Below are positions 20,552 to 27,315 of a stretch of 47,640 bases of DNA, piece by piece. Where the stretch lies: NCBI GenBank assembly GCA_045601805.1, contig JAZSAJ010000008.1, positions 1-47,640 on the forward strand, read 5' to 3'. Source of the stretch: SIG607 sp045601805. Its GTDB lineage: Bacteria > Bacillota > Clostridia > Oscillospirales > Acutalibacteraceae. Every line of letters starts with the position of its first letter. Position 1 is the first letter of the stretch. A program made the position numbers and the translations under genes. Below the pieces are notes generated by a model. The model did not search any database, was not told the DNA's origin, and saw nothing but the letters and a program-made list of their open reading frames with translations.

Positions 20552-21553
20552 TTATTTGTTAAGTGCTTCGTTAACTGCAACTGCGCAAGCAACGGTCATA
20601 CCAACCATGGGGTTGTTACCTGCACCGATAAGACCCATCATTTCAACGTGGGCAGGAACAGAAGAAGAACCTGCGAACTGAGCGTCACTGTGCATACGGC
20701 CCATTGTATCGGTCATACCGTAAGAAGCGGGGCCTGCTGCCATGTTATCGGGGTGAAGTGTACGGCCTGTGCCGCCGCCCGAAGCAACAGAGAAGTATTT
20801 TTTGCCCTGTTCAATACATTCTTTTTTATAGGTACCTGCAACAGGATGTTGGAAACGTGTGGGGTTGGTGGAGTTACCTGTAATGGAAACATCAACGCCC
20901 TCTAAATGCATAATTGCAACGCCTTCGCGAACGTCATCTGCACCGTAGCAACGAACTTTGCTGCGTTCACCGTCCGAATAAGCAATTTCTTCAACAATAT
21001 TTACTTTACCGGTGTAATAATCAAACTTGGTTTGAACATAGGTAAAGCCGTTAATACGGGAAATAATTTTAGCGGCGTCTTTGCCAAGGCCGTTAAGAAT
21101 TACGCGCAAGGGTTCTTTACGCGCTTTGTTTGCGCTTCTTGCAAGACCAATTGCGCCTTCGGCAGCAGCAAAAGATTCGTGGCCTGCCAAGAAAGCAAAG
21201 CACTTTGTTTCATCGCGCAATAACATTGCGCCCAAGTTACCGTGGCCAATACCAACCTTACGGTCGTCGGCAACAGAGCCGGGGATACAGAACGACTGAA
21301 GACCAAGGCCAATTTTTTCAGCAGCTTCGGCAGCCGAAGCAACTTTATCTTTAATTGCAATAGCGCAGCCGACAACATAAGCCCAGCAAGCGTTTTCAAA
21401 GCAAATGGGTTGAATACCTTTTACAATGTTATAAGCGTCAACGCCGGCTTCGTCGCAAATTTTCTTTGCTTCTTCAATGGAAGCAATACCGTGTTTATTA
21501 AGTTCTGCATTGATTTGGTCAATGCGTCTTTCATAGCTTTCAAATAATGCCAT
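20552..21553 (-). CDS. GGGtGRT family protein
   Basis: A 333-residue cytosolic protein named for its glycine motif, seen here as ASGGGTGRTLHPDN. Other conserved segments are FENACWAYVVGCAIAIKD, CIPGSVADDRKVGIGHGNLG, CFAFLAGHESFAAAEG and GAGNNPMVGMTVACAVAVNE. The family is widespread in anaerobic Clostridia; as I recall it, it is usually adjacent to a NifU-like scaffold gene, as here (17-base gap). The biochemical function is unknown; a role in iron-sulfur or redox metabolism is inference from the partner. ATG at 21551-21553 with GGGAGG upstream. Its last 135 bp are repeated at 18936-19070. Confidence 0.85.
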   Translation of the reverse strand: MALFESYERRIDQINAELNKHGIASIEEAKKICDEAGVDAYNIVKGIQPICFENACWAYVVGCAIAIKDKVASAAEAAEKIGLGLQSFCIPGSVADDRKVGIGHGNLGAMLLRDETKCFAFLAGHESFAAAEGAIGLARSANKARKEPLRVILNGLGKDAAKIISRINGFTYVQTKFDYYTGKVNIVEEIAYSDGERSKVRCYGADDVREGVAIMHLEGVDVSITGNSTNPTRFQHPVAGTYKKECIEQGKKYFSVASGGGTGRTLHPDNMAAGPASYGMTDTMGRMHSDAQFAGSSSVPAHVEMMGLIGAGNNPMVGMTVACAVAVNEALNK

Positions 21554-21570
21554 AGTTAATGCCTCCCTTA

Positions 21571-22263
21571 TTATTCTTCACGGGGGTCGATAAGCTTAGC
21601 AGCATCATCAACACGACCGTACTGACCGCTTGCTTTTTGCAAAGCTTCGTTAGCGTCGGTACCCTTTTTAATCATATCCATCATTTTGCCAAGGTGAACG
21701 AATTTGTAACCAATAATTTGGTCGTTTTCATCAACCGCAATTTTGGTAATGTAACCTTCGGCAAGTTCCAAATAACGAGGGCCTTTTGCCTTTGTTGCAT
21801 AGGTTGTACCAACCTGTGAACGAAGACCTTTACCAAGGTCCTCCATACCTGCGCCAATGGGAAGACCGTCTTCACTAAATGCAGTTTGTGTACGGCCGTA
21901 AACAATTTGAAGGAAAAGTTCACGCATTGCGGTGTTAATAGCATCGCAAACTAAGTCTGTGTTAAGTGCTTCAAGAATTGTTTTACCAACCAAAATTTCA
22001 GAAGCCATAGCAGCCGAGTGAGACATACCCGAACAACCAAGGGTTTCAACCAATGCTTCTTCAATAACGCCCTCTTTAACATTAAGGGTAAGTTTGCAAG
22101 CGCCCTGTTGGGGTGCGCACCAGCCCACACCGTGTGTAAGACCGGAAACATCTTTAACTTCTTTAACCTGAGTCCACTGGCCTTCCTGCGGAATTGGTGC
22201 AGGGCCGTGGTATGTGCCTTTTGCCAAAGGACACATTTTTTCTACTTCATGTGAGTATTTCAT
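21571..22263 (-). CDS. NifU-like iron-sulfur scaffold protein
   Basis: A 230-residue protein related to the NifU/IscU scaffold domain: EEALVETLGCSGMSHSAAMA has the conserved Cys-containing loop, and VGWCAPQQGACKLTLNVKEG supplies further Cys residues. It is longer than plain IscU (about 125-145) because of an N-terminal KMCPLAKGTYHGPAPIPQEG segment and a C-terminal YLELAEGYITKIAVDENDQI domain. ATG at 22261-22263 (AAAGGAG eight bases upstream) preferred over a TTG two codons earlier. First gene of a two-gene operon with the GGGtGRT protein; no cysteine desulfurase is adjacent. Which target it serves is unknown. Confidence 0.8.
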   Translation of the reverse strand: MKYSHEVEKMCPLAKGTYHGPAPIPQEGQWTQVKEVKDVSGLTHGVGWCAPQQGACKLTLNVKEGVIEEALVETLGCSGMSHSAAMASEILVGKTILEALNTDLVCDAINTAMRELFLQIVYGRTQTAFSEDGLPIGAGMEDLGKGLRSQVGTTYATKAKGPRYLELAEGYITKIAVDENDQIIGYKFVHLGKMMDMIKKGTDANEALQKASGQYGRVDDAAKLIDPREE

Positions 22264-22392
22264 AAACAAACTCCTTTCGGTAATTAAGCCGAATTACATA
22301 ATTCAACCTTTTCCTATCCATTATACCATATTTTTAAAAATATACAATAAAAACATTTTTGTTTTTTATACTGTTTTTTTGTTCAACATAAC

Positions 22393-22420
22393 AAAAAACC
22401 TTTGCTTTTCGCAAAGGTTT
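22393..22420 (-). terminator. Terminator after the dockerin protein gene
   Basis: Hairpin AACCTTTGC / GCAAAGGTT followed on the minus strand by TTTTTTGTT, directly adjoining the stop codon. Confidence 0.9.
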
Positions 22421-24457
22421 TTATATTCCTGCAACTAATTTTTTAAGCACAGCAAGGTCTTCAATATCAAAAGCGCCGTCACCGTTTATATCAACATTAC
22501 AGTTAATTGGAATTTCAATACTTGAAACGCATTTTTTAAGCAATGCCAAATCTATTGCATCAAGTTTATTATCACAGTTTACATCACCAACGGTAATGTT
22601 TTGAACGCTTCCCCAAACTGCGTAAAGTGTTACAGAGTTTTTAAATGTATATGTACCGCCTGCGCCGTATTCGGCAACGGTTGCGTTTTCTTCTTTTGCC
22701 CAACCTTTAAAATAACAGTTTACTTTGCTTGGTATGTTAAGCGGAAGTTTAAACACAGTTTCACCGTTTTGGCTAACAAGTTCTTCGGGTATATTTAAAC
22801 CGCCCATTCCGTTAAATTCAATCTTAATTTCGCTGCTTACAACAAAATTACGAACACCAATGCTTTTTTCGGTGGTGCCTGCGGTTGCAAAAACTTCAAC
22901 GGTATATTCGCCTTCAGCAAGTGCACTAACATCAATTTCACCATAGAAATTTTTTTCTTCGGTATTAAGCATTACCTTTTTGCCGCCGTTTAAGGTATAG
23001 TAACAAGCAGCGTTTCCAAGGTTTGACTGAGCCCAACCTTTAAGAGCAACTTTCTGGTTTTTATTAAAGGTAAGGTTTGTTTGTGGGTCGGTAAGTTCTG
23101 CCGAAATTTCGGCTTTGGGGGCTTTATTTACGGTAACAAATTCAGCCGCAATATAGCCGTCAATTGTTTTGCCGTCTTTCTCCAGTTTTACATTATACCA
23201 TTTATATTCGGTATCATCATAAACAGTATTTATAATTTCAACAACTTGTCCGTAATTAACAGCCGTTAAAATTTCACCGCTTAGTGACGCTTGTCCTCTT
23301 ACTCTTACTGAATTGCCCCAAACATAGTTAACCCTTGCGAGTGGGTCTTCCTGCGGTTCATTTACTACATTTATATATATACCAAAAATGTAACCTTCGT
23401 AATTAACGCCGTCTTTCACAAAGGAAACTTTGTACCACTTATCGTCGTTTTCATCGTACGCAACTTCGTGCAGGGTTACAACCTGCCCTGTTGTTACGGT
23501 GGTTAAAATGTTTGTGCCAATTGTACTTGCGCCGTCACGCACACGAACACCCGTACCGTTTACTGTGTCTTTCGGTTTTTCGGGTTTAGTTTCGGGTTTA
23601 AGGGTTACAAATTCACCAAAAATATAACCAGTTATATTAAGCGAAGGTATTTGAACTTTGTACCATTTATCGCCATCGGCATCGGTTACGGTTTCAAGCA
23701 CATTAACAGGTGTGCCTTTAGCGGTTACCATTCCAATTTTTTCGGAACTTGTTGATGGTTCTTTTCTTACATTTACATAACTATCGTTAACATAATCGGT
23801 ATCAGCAGGAGCCGATTGACCTGTTTTATATGGCGGTGTAACAAACGCCTGAATAGCGGTTTTACTTACCGAAATTGAGTTGTAGCAAACTTTACTGTCG
23901 GTTGCGTTACCGTGAACAACCCAAATTTTACCGCTTGCCGCATCGTAAGAACAAACTATTGCAACATGCGATGCCCTTGAATACCTGCCGTTAGCGTCTT
24001 TTTCAGGGAAATAATAACCGCCTGAAGTTGGGTTATAAAGCACCAAGTCGCCGCGTTTTGGGGTGTAACCGTCTTTATAATGGTATTCACCGCTATATGC
24101 ATAGGCAACCGCCCTGGCGCTTTTTAAAATAATAGATGTATCAATACCTGCTTGGTTTGCGCACCAGCTAACAAACATACCGCACCACGGTTGCTTTGTC
24201 ATATTACCGCCGTACCACGCGCCGTATTTCGTGCCTGTGCCATTGCTCCCTTCGGTGCCGTAATAACCAACCTGCGTCATTGCAACACCAATAAGGTCTT
24301 CTATTTGGTTCCCTGTATTAACATGAGTGTTAGGATATGCTGTGCTGTAAGAGGCAGCCGAAGTTTTTGTACCGCCGTATACAAACACGCTTAAACAAGT
24401 TAAACAAACTGCCAACAAAACAGCCAAAGACTTGTTTTTTATTGTTTTACTAAACAT
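22421..24457 (-). CDS. Secreted CHAP/NlpC-like amidase with SH3 domains and dockerin
   Basis: A 678-residue secreted protein. Signal peptide (KSLAVLLAVCLTCLSVFVYG); cysteine-peptidase-like domain at about 40-215 (YGGNMTKQPWCGMFVSWCAN with the catalytic Cys, RASHVAIVCSYD with the His); three bacterial SH3 domains (each with VNVRKEPSTSS/VRVRDGAS/VRVRGQAS); an Ig-like segment; an InlB-type B repeat (FKGWAKEENATV...VTLYAVW); and a C-terminal type I dockerin with duplicated calcium loops (GDVNCDNKLDAIDLALLKKC, VDINGDGAFDIEDLAVLKKL). It probably cleaves peptidoglycan cross-links and docks to a cohesin scaffold. ATG at 24455-24457 after AAAGGGG. Confidence 0.85.
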   Translation of the reverse strand: MFSKTIKNKSLAVLLAVCLTCLSVFVYGGTKTSAASYSTAYPNTHVNTGNQIEDLIGVAMTQVGYYGTEGSNGTGTKYGAWYGGNMTKQPWCGMFVSWCANQAGIDTSIILKSARAVAYAYSGEYHYKDGYTPKRGDLVLYNPTSGGYYFPEKDANGRYSRASHVAIVCSYDAASGKIWVVHGNATDSKVCYNSISVSKTAIQAFVTPPYKTGQSAPADTDYVNDSYVNVRKEPSTSSEKIGMVTAKGTPVNVLETVTDADGDKWYKVQIPSLNITGYIFGEFVTLKPETKPEKPKDTVNGTGVRVRDGASTIGTNILTTVTTGQVVTLHEVAYDENDDKWYKVSFVKDGVNYEGYIFGIYINVVNEPQEDPLARVNYVWGNSVRVRGQASLSGEILTAVNYGQVVEIINTVYDDTEYKWYNVKLEKDGKTIDGYIAAEFVTVNKAPKAEISAELTDPQTNLTFNKNQKVALKGWAQSNLGNAACYYTLNGGKKVMLNTEEKNFYGEIDVSALAEGEYTVEVFATAGTTEKSIGVRNFVVSSEIKIEFNGMGGLNIPEELVSQNGETVFKLPLNIPSKVNCYFKGWAKEENATVAEYGAGGTYTFKNSVTLYAVWGSVQNITVGDVNCDNKLDAIDLALLKKCVSSIEIPINCNVDINGDGAFDIEDLAVLKKLVAGI

Positions 24458-24581
24458 CGGGCCCACCCCTTTCGTGTTAATTTTTTTAATAGTATAACAC
24501 AAAAATCTAAAAATGTCAAATTTGTAACCAAAATGTTTTCAATTTTGTAACAATTTCCCTTTTCGGTTTGTTTTTTGCCAC

Positions 24582-24610
24582 TTGACACTTTAAGGTTTTA
24601 CATTTAAAAT
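24582..24610 (+). promoter_or_regulatory. Promoter of the KDPG aldolase fusion gene
   Basis: TTGACA (24582-24587) and TAAAAT (24605-24610), 17-base spacer, 36 bases before the start codon. Confidence 0.78.
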
Positions 24611-24646
24611 GTTTATGTAAATTAAATACTGAAAGGCGGTATATTT

Positions 24647-25609
24647 ATGCATCCAGTTCTTGAACAAATAAGCAAAATCGGTCTTGTTCCCGTTATTAAA
24701 CTTGACGACCCCGACAAAGCCGTTGACCTTGCAAAAGCCCTTAAAAAAGGCGGTATTCCCGTTGCCGAAATTACTTTCCGTGCAGCAGGTGCCGACCGCG
24801 CTATTGCAAACATTGCCCGTGAAATGCCCGAAATTTTGGTAGGCGCAGGCACTGTTATTACTGTTGAACAGGTTAAAAAGGCCGTTGCAGCAGGCGCAAA
24901 ATACATTATTTCTCCGGGTTTTGACCCCGAAGTTGTTGGTTACTGTGTTGAAAACAACATTCCCATTACCCCGGGTTGCACTAACCCTTCGGAAGTTAGC
25001 GTTGCAACTAAAATGGGCTTGGAAGTTGTTAAGTTCTTCCCTGCCGAAGCAGGAGGCGGTCTTAAAGTATTAAAAGCACTTGCAGGTCCGTTCCCCAAAA
25101 TGAAGTTTATTCCCACCGGCGGCATTGGCCCCGATAACCTTAACGATTATCTTGCGTTTAACAAAATTATTGCCTGCGGCGGCAGTTGGATGGTGCCGGG
25201 CAAACTTGTTGAGGCAGAAGATTGGGACGGTATTACCGCTTTGGCAAAAGAAGCCGTTATGACAATGCTTGGCGCAAAAATTAACCATGTTGGCATTAAC
25301 TGCGCCGATAAAGATGAAGCATTAGGCGTTGCAGGTGAATTCCAAAAAATGCTTGGCGGTATGCGTGAAACAAGTAAATCTTATTTCACCGCAAACGAAG
25401 CCGTTGAAGTTATGCATTTTAAGGGTAAAGGCACAATGGGTCACCTTTCGGTTGCCGTTACAAGTGTTGAACGCGCAATGACCTATTATCAGTCACAGGG
25501 TTACGAGTTTGATATGGATACAATTACTTACGATGACGCAGGCAAACCCAAATTCGTTTACTTTAAAAACGAAATCGGCGGTTTTGCAGTTCACCTTGTA
25601 AAGAAATAA
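24647..25609 (+). CDS. eda: KDPG/KHG aldolase fused to a VOC (glyoxalase-like) domain
   Basis: A 320-residue fusion. Residues 1-210 are a complete class I 2-keto-3-deoxy-6-phosphogluconate/4-hydroxy-2-oxoglutarate aldolase: VAEITFRAAG (catalytic Glu), GAGTVITVEQVKKAVAAGAKYIISPGF, with the Schiff-base Lys in EVVKFFPAEAGGG and PTGGIGPDNLNDYL. Residues 212-320 resemble a vicinal-oxygen-chelate domain (INHVGINCADKDEALGVAGE, GHLSVAVTSVERAMTYYQSQ). Ordinary Eda proteins end after the first domain. The second domain may bind a metal or related sugar acid; no partner sugar-acid genes are adjacent. Symbol given for the first domain only. ATG with AAAGGCGG upstream. Confidence 0.88.
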   Translation: MHPVLEQISKIGLVPVIKLDDPDKAVDLAKALKKGGIPVAEITFRAAGADRAIANIAREMPEILVGAGTVITVEQVKKAVAAGAKYIISPGFDPEVVGYCVENNIPITPGCTNPSEVSVATKMGLEVVKFFPAEAGGGLKVLKALAGPFPKMKFIPTGGIGPDNLNDYLAFNKIIACGGSWMVPGKLVEAEDWDGITALAKEAVMTMLGAKINHVGINCADKDEALGVAGEFQKMLGGMRETSKSYFTANEAVEVMHFKGKGTMGHLSVAVTSVERAMTYYQSQGYEFDMDTITYDDAGKPKFVYFKNEIGGFAVHLVKK

Positions 25610-25616
25610 AAAAGAA

Positions 25617-25638
25617 GCGGAGACCAAACGGTCTCCGC
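25617..25638. terminator. Bidirectional terminator after the KDPG aldolase gene
   Basis: GCGGAGACC-AAAC-GGTCTCCGC with ATTATTTATTT on the plus side and TTCTTTTTT on the minus side. It can stop both the aldolase mRNA and the minus-strand transcript coming from 25940. Confidence 0.9.
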
Positions 25639-25876
25639 ATTATTTATTTAAAACATTGGTAACAACCCTTACATAATAATTCTATTCCTATATTTAAATT
25701 TATATTTCATAAATATAAAGTATGTTGTCAGAACAAAGGTAGAAATGATTTAATATTCGTACTAAGGAATGTTAACTGCGTTTTAGTTGTACATTGGACT
25801 TCTCCTAATTAAACAAGAAAGGTTTTTATTTTTAATTTAAAAGGTTTAACTAAATTTTGGGACTCACCCCTTTAAT
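25639..25876 (-). other. 3' part of an unexplained minus-strand transcript
   Basis: AT-rich DNA with no long ORF. In the minus direction a second ribosome site (AGGAG) precedes a three-codon ORF (ATG TAC AAC TAA) near 25790, and AAAGGGGTGAG lies near 25865 with no useful ORF after it. I see no conserved RNA motif. It separates the tiny ORF at 25877 from the terminator at 25617-25638. Confidence 0.4.
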
Positions 25877-25915
25877 TTATTTTTTGCTATAAACAGGTTC
25901 GGCTTCCAATTTCAT
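25877..25915 (-). CDS. Twelve-residue peptide ORF (MKLEAEPVYSKK)
   Basis: ATG at 25913-25915 preceded by AAAGGGGCTGATACC, a good ribosome site, 32 bases after a near-consensus promoter start. The start codon lies in a small perfect palindrome CCAAT-GAA-ATTGG that could occlude it. The peptide is charged and not hydrophobic, so not a type I toxin. It could be a leader peptide or the coding part of a dual-function RNA. There is no downstream gene on this strand before the terminator at 25617. Confidence 0.4.
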   Translation of the reverse strand: MKLEAEPVYSKK

Positions 25916-25946
25916 TGGTATCAGCCCCTTTCTTTTTGTTGTCTTT

Positions 25947-25975
25947 ATTATACAGCATAATGCACCATTTGTCAA
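25947..25975 (-). promoter_or_regulatory. Strong minus-strand promoter of unknown RNA
   Basis: TTGACA (25970-25975) and TATAAT (25947-25952) on the minus strand, both perfect consensus, 17-base spacer. The transcript would run about 330 nt to the bidirectional terminator at 25617-25638. Confidence 0.8.
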
Positions 25976-26059
25976 GTAAAATTTAATAACTTTTGTTTAC
26001 TTTTTACATTTTTGCATTAAAAATCAATAATTATGCATATATTTTGCCATAAAATGCTA

Positions 26060-26088
26060 TTGACTAAACGGTTCTTTTAGGCTAAAAT
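26060..26088 (+). promoter_or_regulatory. Promoter of the DUF1292 gene
   Basis: TTGACT (26060-26065) and TAAAAT (26083-26088), 17-base spacer, 30 bases before the start codon. Confidence 0.75.
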
Positions 26089-26117
26089 ATATTCAGAAAA
26101 CCCACGGAGGTATTAAA

Positions 26118-26420
26118 ATGGACGAAAATAAAGAATATAACCCTGATATTGTAACTTTAACCGATGACGACGGAAAAGAATATTCCTTTGAAATATTAGA
26201 CGCCGTTGAAACAGACGATGCAAGATATCTTGCAATGCTTCCTGTTTACGATGACCCCAAAAAACTTTTAGACGATTCGGGCGAACTTGTTATTGTTAAG
26301 GTAATGGAAGAAAACGGCGAAGAATATTTTTGCGAAATTGAAGACGACGACGAATACGAAACCATTGCCGACGCCTTTATGGACCGTTTGCAAGACGCAT
26401 TTGAAATTAACGAAGAATAA
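26118..26420 (+). CDS. DUF1292 (YrzB-like) acidic protein
   Basis: A 100-residue, strongly acidic protein: IVTLTDDDGKEYSFEILDAV, then YLAMLPVYDD, ELVIVKVMEENGEEYFCEIE and DDDEYETIADAFMDR. This is the DUF1292/YrzB family, common beside ruvX-ireB in Firmicutes; its function is unknown. Here it stands alone with its own promoter and is followed by the 6S-like RNA and tRNA genes. ATG with GGAGG upstream. Confidence 0.88.
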   Translation: MDENKEYNPDIVTLTDDDGKEYSFEILDAVETDDARYLAMLPVYDDPKKLLDDSGELVIVKVMEENGEEYFCEIEDDDEYETIADAFMDRLQDAFEINEE

Positions 26421-26423
26421 TAT

Positions 26424-26619
26424 ACTCCATCCTACCCTGTTCGCGGACTGTGGCTATATAACCCTACAACCATATTAAAGGGAACTTTGTCTCGGGCGGC
26501 GGGTTTGCAGGCCTCCCGCTTTGGCGGACGTTGGAAGCACAAAACCGTTCGGCTGGTACCCACCTGCTGTTTTTGCAGGTTATAATTTGCCCATTACGGC
26601 AGGGTGGGAGTTGTTTTTT
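26424..26619 (+). ncRNA. ssrS: 6S RNA (SsrS) candidate
   Basis: 6S RNA mimics an open promoter and binds the housekeeping RNA polymerase in stationary phase. About 190 nt with complementary ends: CTACCCTG near the 5' end pairs with CAGGGTGG near the 3' end, and CTCC with GGAG, followed by TTGTTTTTTG. In between are GCGGG/CCCGC, CCCT/AGGG and CCTGC/GCAGG hairpins with a large unpaired central part. Segments such as AAGGGAACTTTGTCTC resemble 6S sequences of Clostridia as I recall them. No clear dedicated promoter was found upstream. A covariance search is needed to be certain. Confidence 0.58.
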
Positions 26620-26641
26620 GTAAAAAAAGCAAAAAACGGGG

Positions 26642-26670
26642 TTGACTTTTAATAAACCTTGTGGTATATT
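26642..26670 (+). promoter_or_regulatory. Promoter of tRNA-Thr
   Basis: TTGACT (26642-26647) and TATATT (26665-26670), 17-base spacer, 20 bases before the tRNA. Confidence 0.78.
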
Positions 26671-26689
26671 ATTCAAGCGTTCTGTTTTT

Positions 26690-26765
26690 GCTGGTGTAGC
26701 TCAGTTGGTAGAGCAGCTGATTTGTAATCAGCAGGTCGGGGGTTCAAGTCCGTCCACCAGCTCCA
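26690..26765 (+). tRNA. tRNA-Thr (anticodon TGT)
   Basis: 76 nt cloverleaf: acceptor GCTGGTG / CACCAGC, D-arm TAGCTCAGTTGGTAGAGCA, anticodon arm GCTGA-TTTGTAA-TCAGC with TGT at 34-36, T-arm CGGGGGTTCAAGTCCG, discriminator T and encoded CCA. Its last 18 bases plus seven bases downstream are repeated at 26920-26944. Confidence 0.96.
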
Positions 26766-26772
26766 CTTTTTA
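26748..26772 (+). repeat. 25-bp direct repeat, left copy (tRNA-Thr 3' end)
   Basis: Begins GTCCGTCCACCAGCTCCACT and continues TTTTA. It is identical to 26920-26944. A repeat that starts inside a tRNA T-arm is typical of an integration attachment site. Confidence 0.85.
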
Positions 26773-26919
26773 ATCAAGTCCAAAGAAAGGACTTGAACCC
26801 TAAGAGGGTGAGCCGCGTTAAGAAAACAATTAATAATTGTTTTTAGTGGCGAAGTGCGAGGGCGGTACTGCACCAAAGGTGCGGTGACCGAGTACGGAAG
26901 ATTTTCGCAGAAAAGCTTC
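26773..26919 (+). other. Structured insert between tRNA-Thr 3'-end repeats
   Basis: A 147-bp segment with no ORF, packed with pairings: TCAAGTCC/GGACTTGA (26774-26795, whose right arm is the complement of the tRNA T-arm), ACCCT/AGGGT, a long AT-rich stem around AAAACAATT/AATTGTTTT closed by GCC/GGC, GCACC/GGTGC and GTAC/GTAC within an outer CGAAG/CTTCG. Together with one repeat it is a 172-bp unit. It may be a small mobile or att-derived element, or an RNA cotranscribed with the tRNAs. No recombinase is nearby. Confidence 0.6.
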
Positions 26920-26944
26920 GTCCGTCCACCAGCTCCACTTTTTA
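26920..26944 (+). repeat. 25-bp direct repeat, right copy
   Basis: Exact second copy of the tRNA-Thr 3' end and its first seven downstream bases, 172 bp from the left copy. It lacks the rest of the tRNA and so is not a second tRNA gene. Confidence 0.85.
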
Positions 26945-26958
26945 GGACAATTAAATAT

Positions 26959-27043
26959 GGGAGAGTTCCCGAGTGGCCAAAGGGGGCAGACTGTAAATCT
27001 GTTGCTTCTAGCTTCGATGGTTCGAATCCATCCTCTCCCACCA
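26959..27043 (+). tRNA. tRNA-Tyr (anticodon GTA)
   Basis: 85 nt class II tRNA with acceptor GGGAGAG / CTCTCCC, anticodon arm CAGA-CTGTAAA-TCTG (GTA), a long variable arm (TTGCTTCTAGCTTC), T-arm GATGGTTCGAATCCATC, discriminator A and encoded CCA. Confidence 0.96.
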
Positions 27044-27046
27044 AAA

Positions 27047-27077
27047 ATAAGACAGTCTTCGGACTGTCTTATTTTTA
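27047..27077 (+). terminator. Terminator after the tRNA genes
   Basis: AAGACAGTC-TTCG-GACTGTCTT followed by ATTTTTA, starting four bases past the tRNA-Tyr CCA. Confidence 0.93.
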
Positions 27078-27079
27078 TC

Positions 27080-27225
27080 CAAGCCGAAGGATTGGTATGT
27101 AATCCGCGTTAGCGGAATGTAATCACCGCAAGATGTATCTCTTCGGCTTGATTACATACGCAACATTCGTTGCGATTACATACAATGCTTTGCATTGATT
27201 ACATCCACGGCTCCGCCGTGATTAA
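27080..27225. repeat. Hairpin array with ATGTAAT/GATTACAT linkers
   Basis: Same architecture as 20358-20536 but with another linker. Left half: AAGCCGAAG, linker ATGTAAT, stem CCGC-GTTA-GCGG, linker ATGTAAT. Centre: CTTCGGCTT, the complement of the first arm. Right half: linker GATTACAT three times with stems GCAAC-ATTC-GTTGC, CAATGC-TTT-GCATTG and CACGGC-TCC-GCCGTG. Stems differ; linkers are constant and switch strand at the centre. No gene is inside. Confidence 0.8.
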
Positions 27226-27265
27226 GAAACGGGGAGTATCCATCCGAAACACCTCTTGTTTGCTT

Positions 27266-27294
27266 TATGGTTTTGTGTTAAAATAAAATTAATT
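27266..27294 (+). promoter_or_regulatory. Promoter of the TIM-barrel isomerase gene
   Basis: TTGTTT then TAAAAT with 17 bases between, about 25 bases before the start codon. The -35 is weak. Confidence 0.5.
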
Positions 27295-27315
27295 CTTTTA
27301 TGCGGAGGGGTAAAT

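Noticed and set aside
18895..20554. Insertion considered as an IS element or phage
   Set aside because: No transposase, integrase or terminal inverted repeats were found in the segment.
26424..26619. 6S-like region considered as RNase P or tmRNA
   Set aside because: The conserved RNase P and tmRNA elements (such as a tRNA-like end or tag ORF) are absent; complementary ends fit 6S better.
26920..26944. Right 25-bp repeat considered as part of a second tRNA gene
   Set aside because: The sequence upstream has no D-arm or anticodon arm, only the structured insert.
26673..27044. A 123-codon minus-strand ORF across the tRNA genes
   Set aside because: It is the reverse complement of tRNA-Thr, the repeat insert and tRNA-Tyr, with no ribosome site; tRNA antisense ORFs of this type are artefacts.
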